A DNA stretch of 64,000 nt, taken from contig KV919121.1 in NCBI GenBank assembly GCA_002049455.2, positions 1-64,000 of the forward strand, read 5' to 3'. The position numbers were made by a program, and so were the translations under genes. Positions 1-11,611 of the stretch are shown here, piece by piece (the first letter of the stretch is position 1; each line of letters opens with the position of its first letter). A model generated the notes under the pieces. It worked only from the letters and a program-made list of their open reading frames with translations. It was not told the origin of the DNA and searched no databases. This DNA comes from Porphyra umbilicalis (taxonomy: Eukaryota; Rhodophyta; Bangiophyceae; Bangiales; Bangiaceae).

Positions 1-413
1 TCCTGGGCAGTCACCTCGCCGGGGGGACTGACTGGAGGAAGACGATCGGGTATTGGCATGGCCCGGCGCTGTCCGCGATGGTCCTGTGCCTTGCATCTCG
101 TCTTCGCCATCATACAGGCCGTGCTCTGTCGGAGGACCGCGTCCTGGATGCATGGCAGTTTCTTGGGATGGCCCCAACAACTTCACGATGCCCGAGAGCT
201 TGACGTGCCCACGAGCCGCAGAAGGAGAGGCATACGCCGTGTTGCCAGATTCGAAAGCGGTGGAAGTGCCAGTGCCCCCAGTCTGCATAGCTCTTGATGA
301 CCCTCTTGCACCACGCCAGGCGCTCACTCGGGAAACCCCAGACCAGCGACGACCCGCTGCGGTCAGCCACACGCCCGCCCTGCCGCTGGCCCCCTCACCC
401 ATTCATCCCCCCA
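1..413. other. flank downstream of RAD5 gene, no gene seen
   Basis: Short overlapping open frames occur on both strands but none shows a recognisable motif. The stretch lies immediately 3' of the leftward RAD5-type gene and probably holds its 3' untranslated region and spacer. Confidence 0.5.
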
Positions 414-3400
414 CTAGGAAAACAGCATCATGACATCCTCCAGGCGAGCCGCCCGCCGCTCCTCCGCCGTGCCGACCGCGCCGTCGACCATGGCGCTCTT
501 GCGCTCCTGCACGCGCAGCATCCGCAGCTCGACCGAGGACTCGACGACCAGACGCAGGACCTTGACCGGCCGCGCCTGCCCAATCCGACACGTGCGATCG
601 ACAGCCTGCGCTTCGACTGCCCAGTTCCACCACGGGTCGAGGAGGACAACGAGGTTGGCGGCGGTCAAATTTAAGCCCGTGCCCCCCGCCTTGAGCGAGA
701 CGAGCATCAAGAAGGGGGTCCCGGGCCCAGTGGCGGCAAACGACGCGAGCACCGTTGCCCGTGCCGCCGCCGAGCAGCTTCCGTCCAACCGCACGTACTG
801 CATCGCTGGCCGCCCGCTGTCGGCGGCCTCCTTGCGGAGAGCCACCTCCACCAGGTCGAGGCAGCTCGTCCACTGTGAGAAGAGGACGGCCTTGCCCGCC
901 TCGGGGTCGTCGGCGTGGGCACGGAGGGCAGTCAGTGCGGCGGAAATTTTGGCCGACGGCACCCACTGGGCGTCCACGTCGACCGCCCACTTGGACGCCC
1001 GCGGCGCGGTCGTGAGGCCGGCACGGCCAAACGGTTCCCGGCAGAGCGCACAGGGGCTGGTGCCATCGGGACCACCGCCGGCAGCCGCCAGCTGCGCATA
1101 TGCGCAGGAGCGGCACAGCTCGTGGCAGCATGGCGGGAGCACCCCATCCTCGACGCCGTCAAGGCAAATGGGGCACTGGGCGACCGTGCCGGGCGCCGCC
1201 TCTGCCGCCGTCCCAGTCGCCACCGTCGCGGAAGCCGTAGTGCTAGAGGGGGGGGTGAGGCTCAGGGCCCCCGTCGACGAGCCCGGACCCACCGCCGTCC
1301 CCACTGCCACTCCGGCCACCGGCGGAGACGACCGCGCCATCAGTACAGACCGCACGTACCGCTCACGCGCTAGCGAGGCGGCACTGCCACCCCCCCCCGC
1401 CTCATCCCCGCCCTGCACAAAGCGGGTGGCGAGTTTGGTCAGGTCCTTCCATGCGGCAAGGTCTTTGGACGGCGCCGCCAACACCAGATACGGGTGGTCG
1501 CAGCACTGGCGCAGCCGCAGCAGGATCTCCAACACCGACGCGTAGTTGGAAAACACCCGCCCCGCGGCCACAAACGCGTCGAAGCGCGTCTTGGAACGCT
1601 TGTAGAGCGCGTCGTAAAAGTCCCGCTCCGCGGGTGACAGCTTCACGGGCACAACCGTCACGGTTTTTGGCGGCAAGTCGACGATCGGCCGCCCCTCGCC
1701 GTCGCGGGTGCTCTTGCGGCGGCGCAGCATCAGCGGGCGGAGGATGGCCCGCACCGCCATCTGAGCCGCCCGCACCGCAACGGGGGTGCCGCCCGCAAGC
1801 GGGTCGAGGATCCGCGCCTTCCAGTGCGCGTGCTCGGACCAGGGAGCGGCTTGGAGGAAGCGCAACAGTGACTGCACGTCGTCGAGGGTGTTGACGATGG
1901 GCGTACCGGTGAGGCACCACCGCCGGGAGGCGCGAAGAAGGTAGGCGGCGCGCGCCGCCCTCGTCGATGCTGACTTGATCGTGTGCGCCTCGTCGAGGAC
2001 GACGCGCGTCCACGTGACGCCAAACAGCGGGGGCGGGGGCGTTGCAAACGCGCCCGTCGACGATGCGCCAGCACCGTCAGTCGGGTCCCAGTCGCCGCCG
2101 ACGCCGCCGCTGCCCCTGCTGCCACCGTCCGCGGCCGAGGCCAGCGGCGCCTCGGCCGCCAGCGTCTGGTAAGTAGTGACGACCACGTCCGCGTTTACCA
2201 GGGACACAGCTTCGGGTCCACGGGTGCCGCGCTTGGCGCCATAGTAAGACAATATGCGTAGGGTGCCAGGTGCCACATGCTCCGCCAACTCATCCACCCA
2301 CTGGGCGAGCAGGGACAGGGGGCACACGACGAGAGTCCCGCCGCGTCGACTGAGGTGGGACATTGACTTTGCCAGACCGCCGAGGCGCAGAGGCGTCCCG
2401 CCACGCCGGCCACTCGCCGCCGCCGCGGACATTGACCGCATGACCGTGACGGCCGGAGTGACGCAGGCAGCCGCCAGCCGCCGCCGTGGGCGCACCGGCT
2501 CAAAGTCATCATCCCCATTGTCAGCGTCAACGACTACAGCCTCCATGGCAGACCGCACCGGCGCCTCCTCTTCATCAGTTTCGGAGGCGCAAGGCGGCTG
2601 TGGCGCCACGCGTGCGCGCTTGGTGATCGGCGTATTCCGCCGCGCCGACAGCCGCGCGGGCTGCTTCCGCTGCCGCCGCCGCACCGCAGACTTCGAGGGC
2701 GGCGGCTCAAAGTCGTCATCGTTGTCCACGACTTCGACGGCGGCTGACGCGTCTCCGTCGGCCACGTAGCTGCCGTCTGACGAGCGCACGCCGCCGTCGT
2801 CGTTGTCGTCGTTGATGTCGTTGTCATCGTCACCGTCACTGCCGGCGTCATCGGCCGACGCGGGCGCGGCGTCGCTGCCGCTCGACGGCGATTCGACGTA
2901 GACGGTGCGGTGACCGCGGGCGGCGGCGGCGACGCCCCGCCGGGAACGCCGCGGGGGGGGCACGTCGGCAGCAACAGCGTCCGCGGCAACGACGGGAGTC
3001 GGCAGCGTGTCACTGGTACGACGGCGACGCTTTACGCCGACCGCTGTCGGCTTCGCGGCGGCCTTGCAACTTTCCCCGGCAGTGGCGGAGGCGCCGCCGC
3101 CGCCGTCGCTAGTGTTCCCACCCACGTTGTCGGGGTTAACTGTGGCCTCGCTGTCCACGTCGGACACGCCAGCAGGGTCGGGGGATGGTGACGCAGCAAG
3201 CGCACTAGCGTCCACCACCTCCATGGCAGCCGTGCTGTCCACCGACGGCTTCGTCTCGGCATTCTGGGTCGCAACGGCCGAATCGACTATGTCCGACGGC
3301 GCCGTGTCCGATTTCACGATCAGCATGTCGCTGTTCTGAGGCGGCTCGGCCTCACCGTCCGGACAGTCCCCATCAGCAACGGGCACTGCATCGGGCTTGA

Positions 3401-6351
3401 CGTCCACTTGATCGCAGTCAAGAACCGCGTTCACATCGCTCTTGACGCCCATCTTGTCGTCCTCGCCTTCGACGTCCGTCTTGGTAGCTTCGCCCTCAAC
3501 GTCCATCCCGGTAGCTCCGGCCTTAACGGCAGGCTCGTTAGCCTCCTTGACGCCATGCTCATTGTCCTTGTCCTTGACGTCCGGACCGATATACTCGTCC
3601 TTGGGCCCGTCCTCTCGGACGACTGCGTCCGCTTCGGTCTTGACGTCCGCACCAACCCGGTCCATAGTCGTATCCGCCATGCCCTTCACACGCTCATTGT
3701 CGGCCGCGCCGCTCTCAATATTGACGCCATGCACCTCCAGTGCCGGCTTTTCCTCGGCCTCAACCGTCACCGCAGCGGCGGCCGCCGCCACTTCAGCCTC
3801 CTCTTCAGCCACGCCCTCAAAGCCTTCCCCGTCCGCCCGCAACACCCGGTTGACTAAGATTGTCGCAATCGTCATGACGGTCTTACCGAGCCCCATCTCG
3901 TCGGCAAGAATGCCGCCGAGCGTCCCGTCGGGGTTGGCGGCGGGCATATCAAGGCTGACGACCGCCGACGTGACGTTGACGTAAAAAGGGGTGCCGTCAG
4001 CGGACGCGTACGCGCGCCACAGTGGGTGCAAGCGCAAGCGGCGGCGGGCAGACGCGACGAGGCGCTCGCCAGCGGCGGCATCGGCGTCCTCCTCGTCCCC
4101 ATCCCCAGACGCGACGGCGGTGGCATTGTCGCCGTACCGCTCACGAGCGACCATCCACGCGACGCCGGCGGCCTGGTAGGGGCGAAGGGTGGCCGTCAAC
4201 CCACGGGGAGAGCGCGCAAGCGTCGCGCCCGCCACTAGGGCGGACGGCGACGACCGCCCACCAGCACCCGTACCGGCGCCGCCGGCCGACGTCAGCTGCT
4301 CGACAGTGTCGTAAAACCCCTCACGGCCGTCCTCGCTGACCGCACCCGGCGCGTCGGCGGCCCCATCGACGGCGGCGGCGGGGGCGCCAGCCGTCCCCGG
4401 TGGCGCCCCCGCTGTGCCATCGACCAACCCGCGCGTGTCGATCATACCGAGACCGCCGAGGAGCCGCACGAGCACTGCCTGCCACGCAACACCATCCCCG
4501 CCGCCGCCGCCCTTCCCACTGCCCCCCCACCCCGGGTCGCCGCCGCTTCCGCGGCTGCCGCCGCGACCCCCACCCCCCCCCAACCGCAGCCGGAAACACC
4601 AGCCGGTGGAGCGCCAGCCGCAGTCGCAGGGTGACTCGTGCCCCAAAGCGCGCGCCGCCCGGCGGGAGCTCCGCCACGGTCGCCGCGTCGACTGTCACAA
4701 GTCCCGCCGAAAGGAGGAGGCCGAGCGGCTGGGCAATGGCGGCTGGGAGTTTGCCGACCGCTGAGCCCCGGTGCATAAATCGGACGATTGCCATCGCGCT
4801 CGCGGGGGGAAGCGGTGGCACCTTGGTCGGTGGCGCCGACGTCGACGGGAGCGGGGGCGTGGGGGTGCCCGACCGGCCACCGGCCCGTCGCCCGGCCGCC
4901 GAGCGCTTACGCGCGTGTTTGGTGGGTGCCCTACCCGCGTGCTCTAAGCTCCCGACGGAGAGGATGACCGCGTCGCCGGCGGCCATCGACCGTGCCGAGG
5001 AGGTGCACATGCATGTGACCGCCGCGTCGGCGAGGTTCTTGGGCCACGCGTCCGACCGAGTTGCACCGGGCACGGGCGCGGGGAGGAACGAGGGGAAAAA
5101 CGGGACGCTGGAAACACCTGCGGCCGCCCCAGCTGCCGGCTCGGAGTGTGAGCGGAGGGGGCAGGCCGACGTCGACGCCGAGGCGGTCGCCGCGGGGGTG
5201 GCTGCCGCCGGGCACGCCATGCCAGACGCCGCCGTGGTCGCCTCCAACGCGTTGCCTGTCACATCCATAGCCGCTGCCGCACTCGCTGACGGTGGTGGCG
5301 TCGCGGCGGCCACAGTCGAGGGGGCGGCAGCACCATCGCCCGTCGTATCGCCCGCTTCCGCATCACCGCCCGTGCCCACTGCTGGGGTGGCGCCAGTCGC
5401 ACTGGTACCATTCGCATTGCAGCCCCTCTCATCGCCACCTCCCGCGTCCCCTACAACCACGCCGGCGGCCGCCGCAAGCCACGGCCGCTGGTCGGCTGCG
5501 GGCAGCGTCCGCCACCATCGCGCGAGCAGCTTGTTGACGCTCTTACGGTCGACGGGCGCCGAAGGGGCAGTCACGCCGCCGGTATTCGCCGCTTCCGCCG
5601 CCGACGCGGCCACCCGCTTGTATGCCGACGCGTAATAGTGACGGAAGAACGCATGCCACGCGGCGCGTGCCACCGCGTCGTCTGTCGAGGGGGACGACGC
5701 ACCGTCGGTTGCGGTAGCCGCGGCAGGGGTAGGGGTAGCCGAGGGACAGTCGGCTGCGCGCGTCGACGCAGCGGTGGTGGAGGAAGCAGCAGGGGTGGCG
5801 GCGGGGGTGGCGCCTGGGGTGGACGCGGGGGTGACGGCCGGAGTGGCGAGCGTGGAGAGGGTAGCACTCGAAAAAGGACCGGCCTCGTCCGTCGTGCCCG
5901 GTGCAGAATGTGAAGCGGTCGTTTTCGACAAACTGCTGGGGGCACCGAGCGAATGGCCGTTGGCCGCGGTCGCACCAGAGGCGGGGTCGCTAGATGACTT
6001 GGCCGCCGATGCCGCCGCTGTTGCCAAAACACTCGCGTCCACCGCCCGTACAGGTGGCAGTGGAGGCAGCGACGAAATCGAAGACGTCGCCGCCGCCCGT
6101 GATGGCGGGGATGACCGCGGGGGTGTCGCCGCCACAGTCGCCACCGGTCGCCGCGCGCTCAACCCCCCTCCCTTACGGCGGGCACCACCGCGCGACGGCG
6201 TCCGCGGGGGCGCGGAGAGCAGCCGGTCCAGTGCCCGATTTTCATCCCCTTGAGAACGGAAGAGGGCGGCGCGGAGGTCCGACGAGGCGTACGTGGGGCC
6301 GACGATGGCTTGCAAGCGTGCCACCGCCTGGTCCGTGACGGGGCGGCCCAT
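414..6351 (-). CDS. RAD5: RAD5/HLTF-type SNF2 helicase and RING E3 ligase (one frameshift)
   Basis: Postreplication-repair translocase and ubiquitin ligase of the RAD5A/HLTF family, expected to polyubiquitinate PCNA at stalled forks in the nucleus. From the ATG at 6351 there is a UBA-like N-terminus (VTDQAVARLQAIVG, as in plant RAD5A), a disordered Ala/Thr linker, an HMG-box-like patch (about 5660-5480) and a HIRAN domain (about 5085-4590, IVRFMHRG). The SNF2 core follows: FYVN and ILADEMGLGKT (near 3890), a roughly 480-residue acidic insert, CPLSLLAQW, LDEAH (near 1990), a C3HC4 RING (CPICLDG to CALCREPF, about 1185-1035), VLFSQW and DRTCRIGQ. The frame changes once, at the C runs 4567-4581, just after HIRAN; motifs on both sides are intact, so I read this as a homopolymer error. 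The insert between motifs I and Ia is unusually long. No intron is needed. Confidence 0.9.
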
Positions 6352-6760
6352 GGGCAGGAGCCAGGGGGAAGGCAGATACGAGGCAAATAAACGAGAGGAA
6401 AGAAAGCGAGGGGAAAGGGGGGGCAGCTTAGGTGAACTCGGGCCCTGCGAGAGGTGCGGGGCGCAAAGCCCGACAAGGTGACAGAATAGACGCACGTCGC
6501 CGCGACCGACGCACGTCGACGGACGCCGAGGCGACGGTGCGGGCCGCCTTCGCATGGAGTTGCGAACGACAAGATCCCGCGCGCAACATCTATGCATCCT
6601 GGCGGCGTGGCGGGAAGGCCAGATGCACGGACCCTGTGTAAAGTAGCGCCCCATTTTTCCGGTGATAGCAAAGACGACGACAAATTCCAACAGCAGCAAC
6701 GTCCAAGGCCGCGGTGACTCGATGCCGCCCCGCGACCGCCCGTGCTGGCGTACATGTAGG

Positions 6761-6786
6761 CCGACGGAGTGTATACACTCCGTCGG
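6761..6786. promoter_or_regulatory. perfect 26-nt palindrome in a divergent promoter
   Basis: Positions 6761-6786 read identically on both strands with a GTATAC centre. The site lies 53 bp upstream of the Myb-like ATG and about 410 bp from the RAD5 ATG, inside their shared 487-bp intergenic region. It could be a dimeric transcription-factor site or form a cruciform. Function is inference; the symmetry is directly seen. Confidence 0.6.
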
Positions 6787-6838
6787 TGTGCGTCCTCCTC
6801 CTCTGCAAAATCGAACCTCCTCCACCACCACCACCACC

Positions 6839-8053
6839 ATGGCATCCCGCCTCGTCCACCGGCTGACGCTCGACCAACTCACCTCCACCGCCCCGTCACT
6901 GCCCCAATTTCTCTCCCGCGTACGGCGGGCGCCCGCGGCGCCCGCGGCGCGACCCCTCGACGCGCCCGCGGCGGCTGCCGCCGCCGCCGCTGCTGCCGCC
7001 GCCCCGTCACCCTACCCAAAACCCCCGCGCCGCCCACGCTCCTCGCTGGTGGGCCCCACCAGCCTTCCGACCGCCGCAGACCGGGCGGCAGTGGCGGCAG
7101 CGTTTGACGCGCTCGGCTTGGCGCCGCCCGACTTCGGGGGGGGAGTTGGCCGCCGTCGCCGGCGCGGTGGCGGCACTGGCGGCGGCGGAGGCAGCGGCGG
7201 TGGCGGCGGCGGTGGTGGCGTCGGTGACGGCAGCAGCAGTGGCGGTGGCAGCGGAGGCGGCTGCCAGTCGCGCGGCGCGCTTGCACGGGCGGCGGCCGCT
7301 GCCGACGGGGGCTCCCCCGGCCGGGCCGCCCCTGCCACACTCCCTGCAGGCCGCCCCAGACACAACCCCCCCTGGTACTGGTCGGCAGAGGAGGAGGCCG
7401 CCCTCCGCGCGGCAGTCGGGGCGGTTCCCCGGGGCGCGCCGCTGCCACGGGGCACCTGGGCGGGGCTGGCGGAGCGGCTCGGCCGCTCCGAAGCGAGCGT
7501 CCGCAGCCGCGGCTGGCGGCTGCGGCGGGCGTGGCAGGCGGGGGGCCGAGGGGGTGGGGGGGGGTGGGCGACAGTGAGGGGGGAGACGGAGGCTGACCCA
7601 GAGTGGTCTGCGGCTGTTAAGGTGCACGTGCAGAGTAGGGGGCGACTCTGTTGCCCCCGCGACTTTCGCTTTGTTCGCTCTTGTCCGGTTGACCGCTTGT
7701 GGTATGAATCCCGGGCTGTGAAGACACACGAGGGACTGTCGGCCGCTCAAGTATCCACTCGTGTGTCTGCCGCGTCAGAGACGCGCTTTTCTTGCGGCGC
7801 TCTGGTGACGAGTACCACCCGCTGGAATGCTGGTGGAGGTTGGCGGTTGGGATCCGGACGGGTGCTACACGGCACTGCCCGCGGAAGAGAAGCGTCAATC
7901 ACCAGCAAGCGGCATCCGTTTGTGCACAACGGGTGGCCAAATGCATGCGGAAAGGCGCGGTCCCACGGTTGGTCCACGACCCAGGGTCCCCATCCCCGAG
8001 AAACCGATCGCGCTGTCCCCCGTCCGCGCGCGCACGCGCATAGAGGCGCCTAG
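6839..8053 (+). CDS. Myb/SANT-like DNA-binding domain protein
   Basis: The ATG at 6839 follows a CCACCACCATGG context. The protein has a short N-terminal helix (LVHRLTLDQL), a poly-Ala segment, an Arg/Gly/Ser low-complexity region and then one Myb/SANT-like repeat at about 7370-7535. In it the spaced aromatics and helix signature WYWSAEEEAALRAAVG, WAGLAERLG and SVRSRGWRL are visible. This suggests a single-repeat DNA-binding or chromatin-associated factor. Downstream of a G-rich run near 7551-7567 the sequence loses family character and Ala/Gly bias. The true C-terminus may therefore be near 7580, with the remaining frame to 8053 an artefact of a homopolymer miscount. The gene converges tail-to-tail with the Dicer-like gene. 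Confidence 0.5.
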   Translation: MASRLVHRLTLDQLTSTAPSLPQFLSRVRRAPAAPAARPLDAPAAAAAAAAAAAAPSPYPKPPRRPRSSLVGPTSLPTAADRAAVAAAFDALGLAPPDFGGGVGRRRRRGGGTGGGGGSGGGGGGGGVGDGSSSGGGSGGGCQSRGALARAAAAADGGSPGRAAPATLPAGRPRHNPPWYWSAEEEAALRAAVGAVPRGAPLPRGTWAGLAERLGRSEASVRSRGWRLRRAWQAGGRGGGGGWATVRGETEADPEWSAAVKVHVQSRGRLCCPRDFRFVRSCPVDRLWYESRAVKTHEGLSAAQVSTRVSAASETRFSCGALVTSTTRWNAGGGWRLGSGRVLHGTARGREASITSKRHPFVHNGWPNACGKARSHGWSTTQGPHPRETDRAVPRPRAHAHRGA

Positions 8054-11000
8054 GACGACCGCCGGCGCTTGACCCGCCGCAGGTCTTCGAGGCTGCTACG
8101 GCCGGCGGCGGCGGCGGCGGCCGGCCCACGCTTCCACAGCTCGCCCCGCTCCCGACCACCGGCAGCCGCCCCGCCGCCGCGTCCGTCACGTCCGTTGCCG
8201 TGAGGACCGACGCCGTCGCCACCACCGTCTAGCCGCCGCCGGGGGTCGTCCTGGACGCGCCCCCCCCTCCCCTCACGCGGTCCTCCGCCCCCTGTGTCGA
8301 CGACGCGCTCGTTGGCTTCAAACTCGCGTCGGAGGGACGCCCGCTCGGCGGCCGACGTTGGCGACGGCGGGCGGCCGCCCGCCCCAACGTTGGCGCGCAC
8401 ACGCTTGCCCGGCCGGCCGTCAACGTCGGCGTCTGCCTCTGCTGCCGCCGCCGCCTCGCCGCGGTCGCCGGTCGCCGCCGCCGTCGAGCGCCGCGGCAGC
8501 AGCAGCCGCTTGTTGCCTGGGCCGCTCTCTGCCGCCCCCGCGATCGCAATGGCCGCGGCGGCGGCGGCGCCACCCCCCGCCGCCGCCCCGCCCCGCCGCG
8601 ACCTGGCCGGCGTCGACGGTGGGCGCGGGGGGATGGGCTGCACGCCCTCGCGCGTGATGTTGAGAGCGACCTCACACGCGCAGCGGCGGGCGTGCCGCCT
8701 GTTGCGCCCCGGACAGCTGGCGATGGGCTTACCCCGAACCGTGACCGTGCACACGTACGACCCCTTGTTCGTCCCCGCCGCCGCCGCCACCTCTTTGAAC
8801 ACAAACGCCGGCTCCACGTGGTGCGCCTCGTGGGTGATGCGTTTCAGCGTTGCTTCGGGGGCGGCTGTCATCACCTCAAGCGACGCGTGGCGGTCGAGGT
8901 GCGGCCGCACGAGCGGTCCCATGACCTCCCACATGGCGTCCACGTCCCCGCCCTTGTCGACGAGCACCGCCCCGGCAACCGACTCGAGGACGTCCCCAAG
9001 GGCCTTGTTGGGCGCCACCGCGTCGACCGCGTCGGGTGACGAGCCCGACGCTTCCGCTTCCAGGGCCTTCTCAAACGCCGCCATATCGTCGCTGAGCGTC
9101 AAGCAGTCGTGCCACAGGAAGCGGTGGAGGCCGACGGCGACGACGACGCGTGCGAAAAAGATGTTGCTCAGGCCCTCCCCTTTCAGGGTCGTTAGCTCCC
9201 CGGGAGAGGCGGACTCGTACTTGTCGAAAAAGACACGGGTGATGGGCAAGCCGATGGCCGCGTCGCCGAGGAACTCGAGCCGCTGGTAGGTTGTCGTCGC
9301 CCCCCGGTGCGCGTATGACGGGTGTGTTAGCGCCGCGACCAGCAGTGCCCGGTTGGTAAAGCTGTAAGCGAGGAGGCGCTCGACCTGCTGCACCTGAGCC
9401 GACAGCTCCCGCGGGTCGGTCGACGTCCACGACAGGGCGTGCCCGGGCACGCGGAGGGGGCGGTCGACCGCCGGCTCGGGTCTCGTGTCACGCGCCTGGT
9501 CGAGGACGCCATAGCGGTCGAGGAAGGCGATCGCCGAGGTCGTGCCGCCATAGATGTAAAACACGCCGATAAGGGCTTCGACAATGTCCGCCAGGACCTT
9601 CCCGGTGAAGTAGGCGAGGATGCCCCCATCTGGGGCGTCGCAAAAGAAGCGGCGCTTGCCGTCGGCACGGCTTTCGAGAGGACACCCAAACGTCCACGGC
9701 CATGACTTCCACCGCGGTTGCGTCGACGTCAGCGCAAAGATGTCGTGGATGCGCATGTCCTTGAGCGCAAAATTGCACAGAGTGTCGTTGTTGACGATGT
9801 AGTGCACCAGCGCCGTCAGGTCAGCCTCGTCCATGTCCGGCTGCAGCAACCGACGGTCGGCATGAAAAAAGTACAGCAAAAGCAGTTGCGCGGAAATCAG
9901 TAAGAGCCCAGGGCAGACCAGACGCACCCCCTCATATGCAGCATCGACCAGAAAAACACAAACTTGGGGCACAAAGGGCCACGCCAAGACCAGTCAGGGG
10001 AAGTGAACACATGGCAGTGAGAAAAGAGCGAGTTACCCACGCGGGAAGAAGAAAGCAACCCAAACGCACCTGCTCGTCAAACGCCCGCTGCGTGGCCACG
10101 GTCTTGAGCACCGCGTCGCCCATCAGCTCGTGGCGCTCATAGTTGAGCTCGTAATCCCCCAACTGCCGCGGCGTCACGGCGTGCGCAAACACCCCCGGCG
10201 GCACGCCGGCCGCGTCGGCGCCGATGCGGTGCCACCAGTCCCGCACCGCGATGAAGCGGTCAAAGTGCGGCAGCTGCCGGAGGATGGTGATGGCACACAC
10301 GGGGAGGGGCAGCGCGACGCAAGCGTCGGGGACGAGGACAAAGGACTTTTGGCGGGGGTTGCTGCCGACCTCGAGCGGGTAGGTGCGAGAGCCGAAGAGC
10401 AGCTGCTGGTCGTGGTGTGCTTCGGGCACGTCAATGTCAAAGCGGTCCTTGTAGTAGGCGGCGGTCGTTCTAAAGCGCTTGGAGATGTAGTTTGGCGGCG
10501 ACCTCAACGTCCACGCGGGGTCCACGCGCGTCGTGTAATAGGCGGCCTTGTAGTCGTCGTGGCTCGACACGACAATGGCGCACTCGAGGTCCCGCCCGCG
10601 GCCAACGTCGGCAGCCTCCTCGTCGGTCAGCGTCCGCAGGCGGGCGTCGGGGGCGGGGGGCGTAAAGTCAAACGACGCCAACGCGTCGACCGCCGCCCAG
10701 TCGACGCCCGCCCCGGCCGCGTCGAGCGGCAGCAGGAAGTAGCCGGCGCCGGGCAGCGGGCGCTCCCACACGTCTTCCAGGTGCAACGTCAGCAGCGCGT
10801 GCAGGCGGGACACGTACTCGATGGCCGACGCCAGCCGATCCGCGGGCACCTCGACCCGCCCGAGCGGCGTCAGCGTCATGATCACCTCGGCGGTCGGCAC
10901 GCGGGTGACTTCCAGGTCGGCGAGGGCGAGCTCGGACCGGAGGGCGAGCGCAAACGGCTCGACCGGCCAGTGGCCACGGGCCGTCCACTCATTGTCGGGC

Positions 11001-11570
11001 GCCGTGTAGGCCACCGCGTACACATAGAGGGGGGTGGGCGGTGCCTCAGCCGGGGCGGCTTTGCGAGTCCACCGGTAGCGCTCTCGGGTGGCAACGGCCG
11101 TTGTCGCTGGCGCGGTGGCGACAGCGTCGGTCACGCCGTTATTGCCCGATGCGCCCGGAGCTACCGCGCCGCCGGCTGCCACGTCGGCATCAGCCGACCC
11201 GTTGCATGCCGCCGCCGCCGCTGCATCTGCGCTCGCTGCCGCCGCCACAGCAGCGGCCGCTACCACGCCGTCCTGCACCAGCTGCACGGCCTTGGCCGGC
11301 ACGCGAAGTGTCGGTGTGAAAAGCACGTTGGTTTTGCGCTGGCCGCTACCCTGGAACCACGGGTACTTGGCGTAGCGGGCCCCGCGGGGGTCGTTGGGCC
11401 GCGGTAAGGCACTGCCGACCGCGCTGCCGCCGCCACCGTCGCCGCCGCCACCGCCACCGTCGTCGCCGCCACCGTCGCCGCCGCCGACCACAGGCAGCGG
11501 CGCGTCAGCGGCACTATCGACGTCATCGTCAATGATCATCAAGTCTTCGCCATCGCCTGCCGCTGCCGCT

Positions 11571-11611
<41 letters not shown>

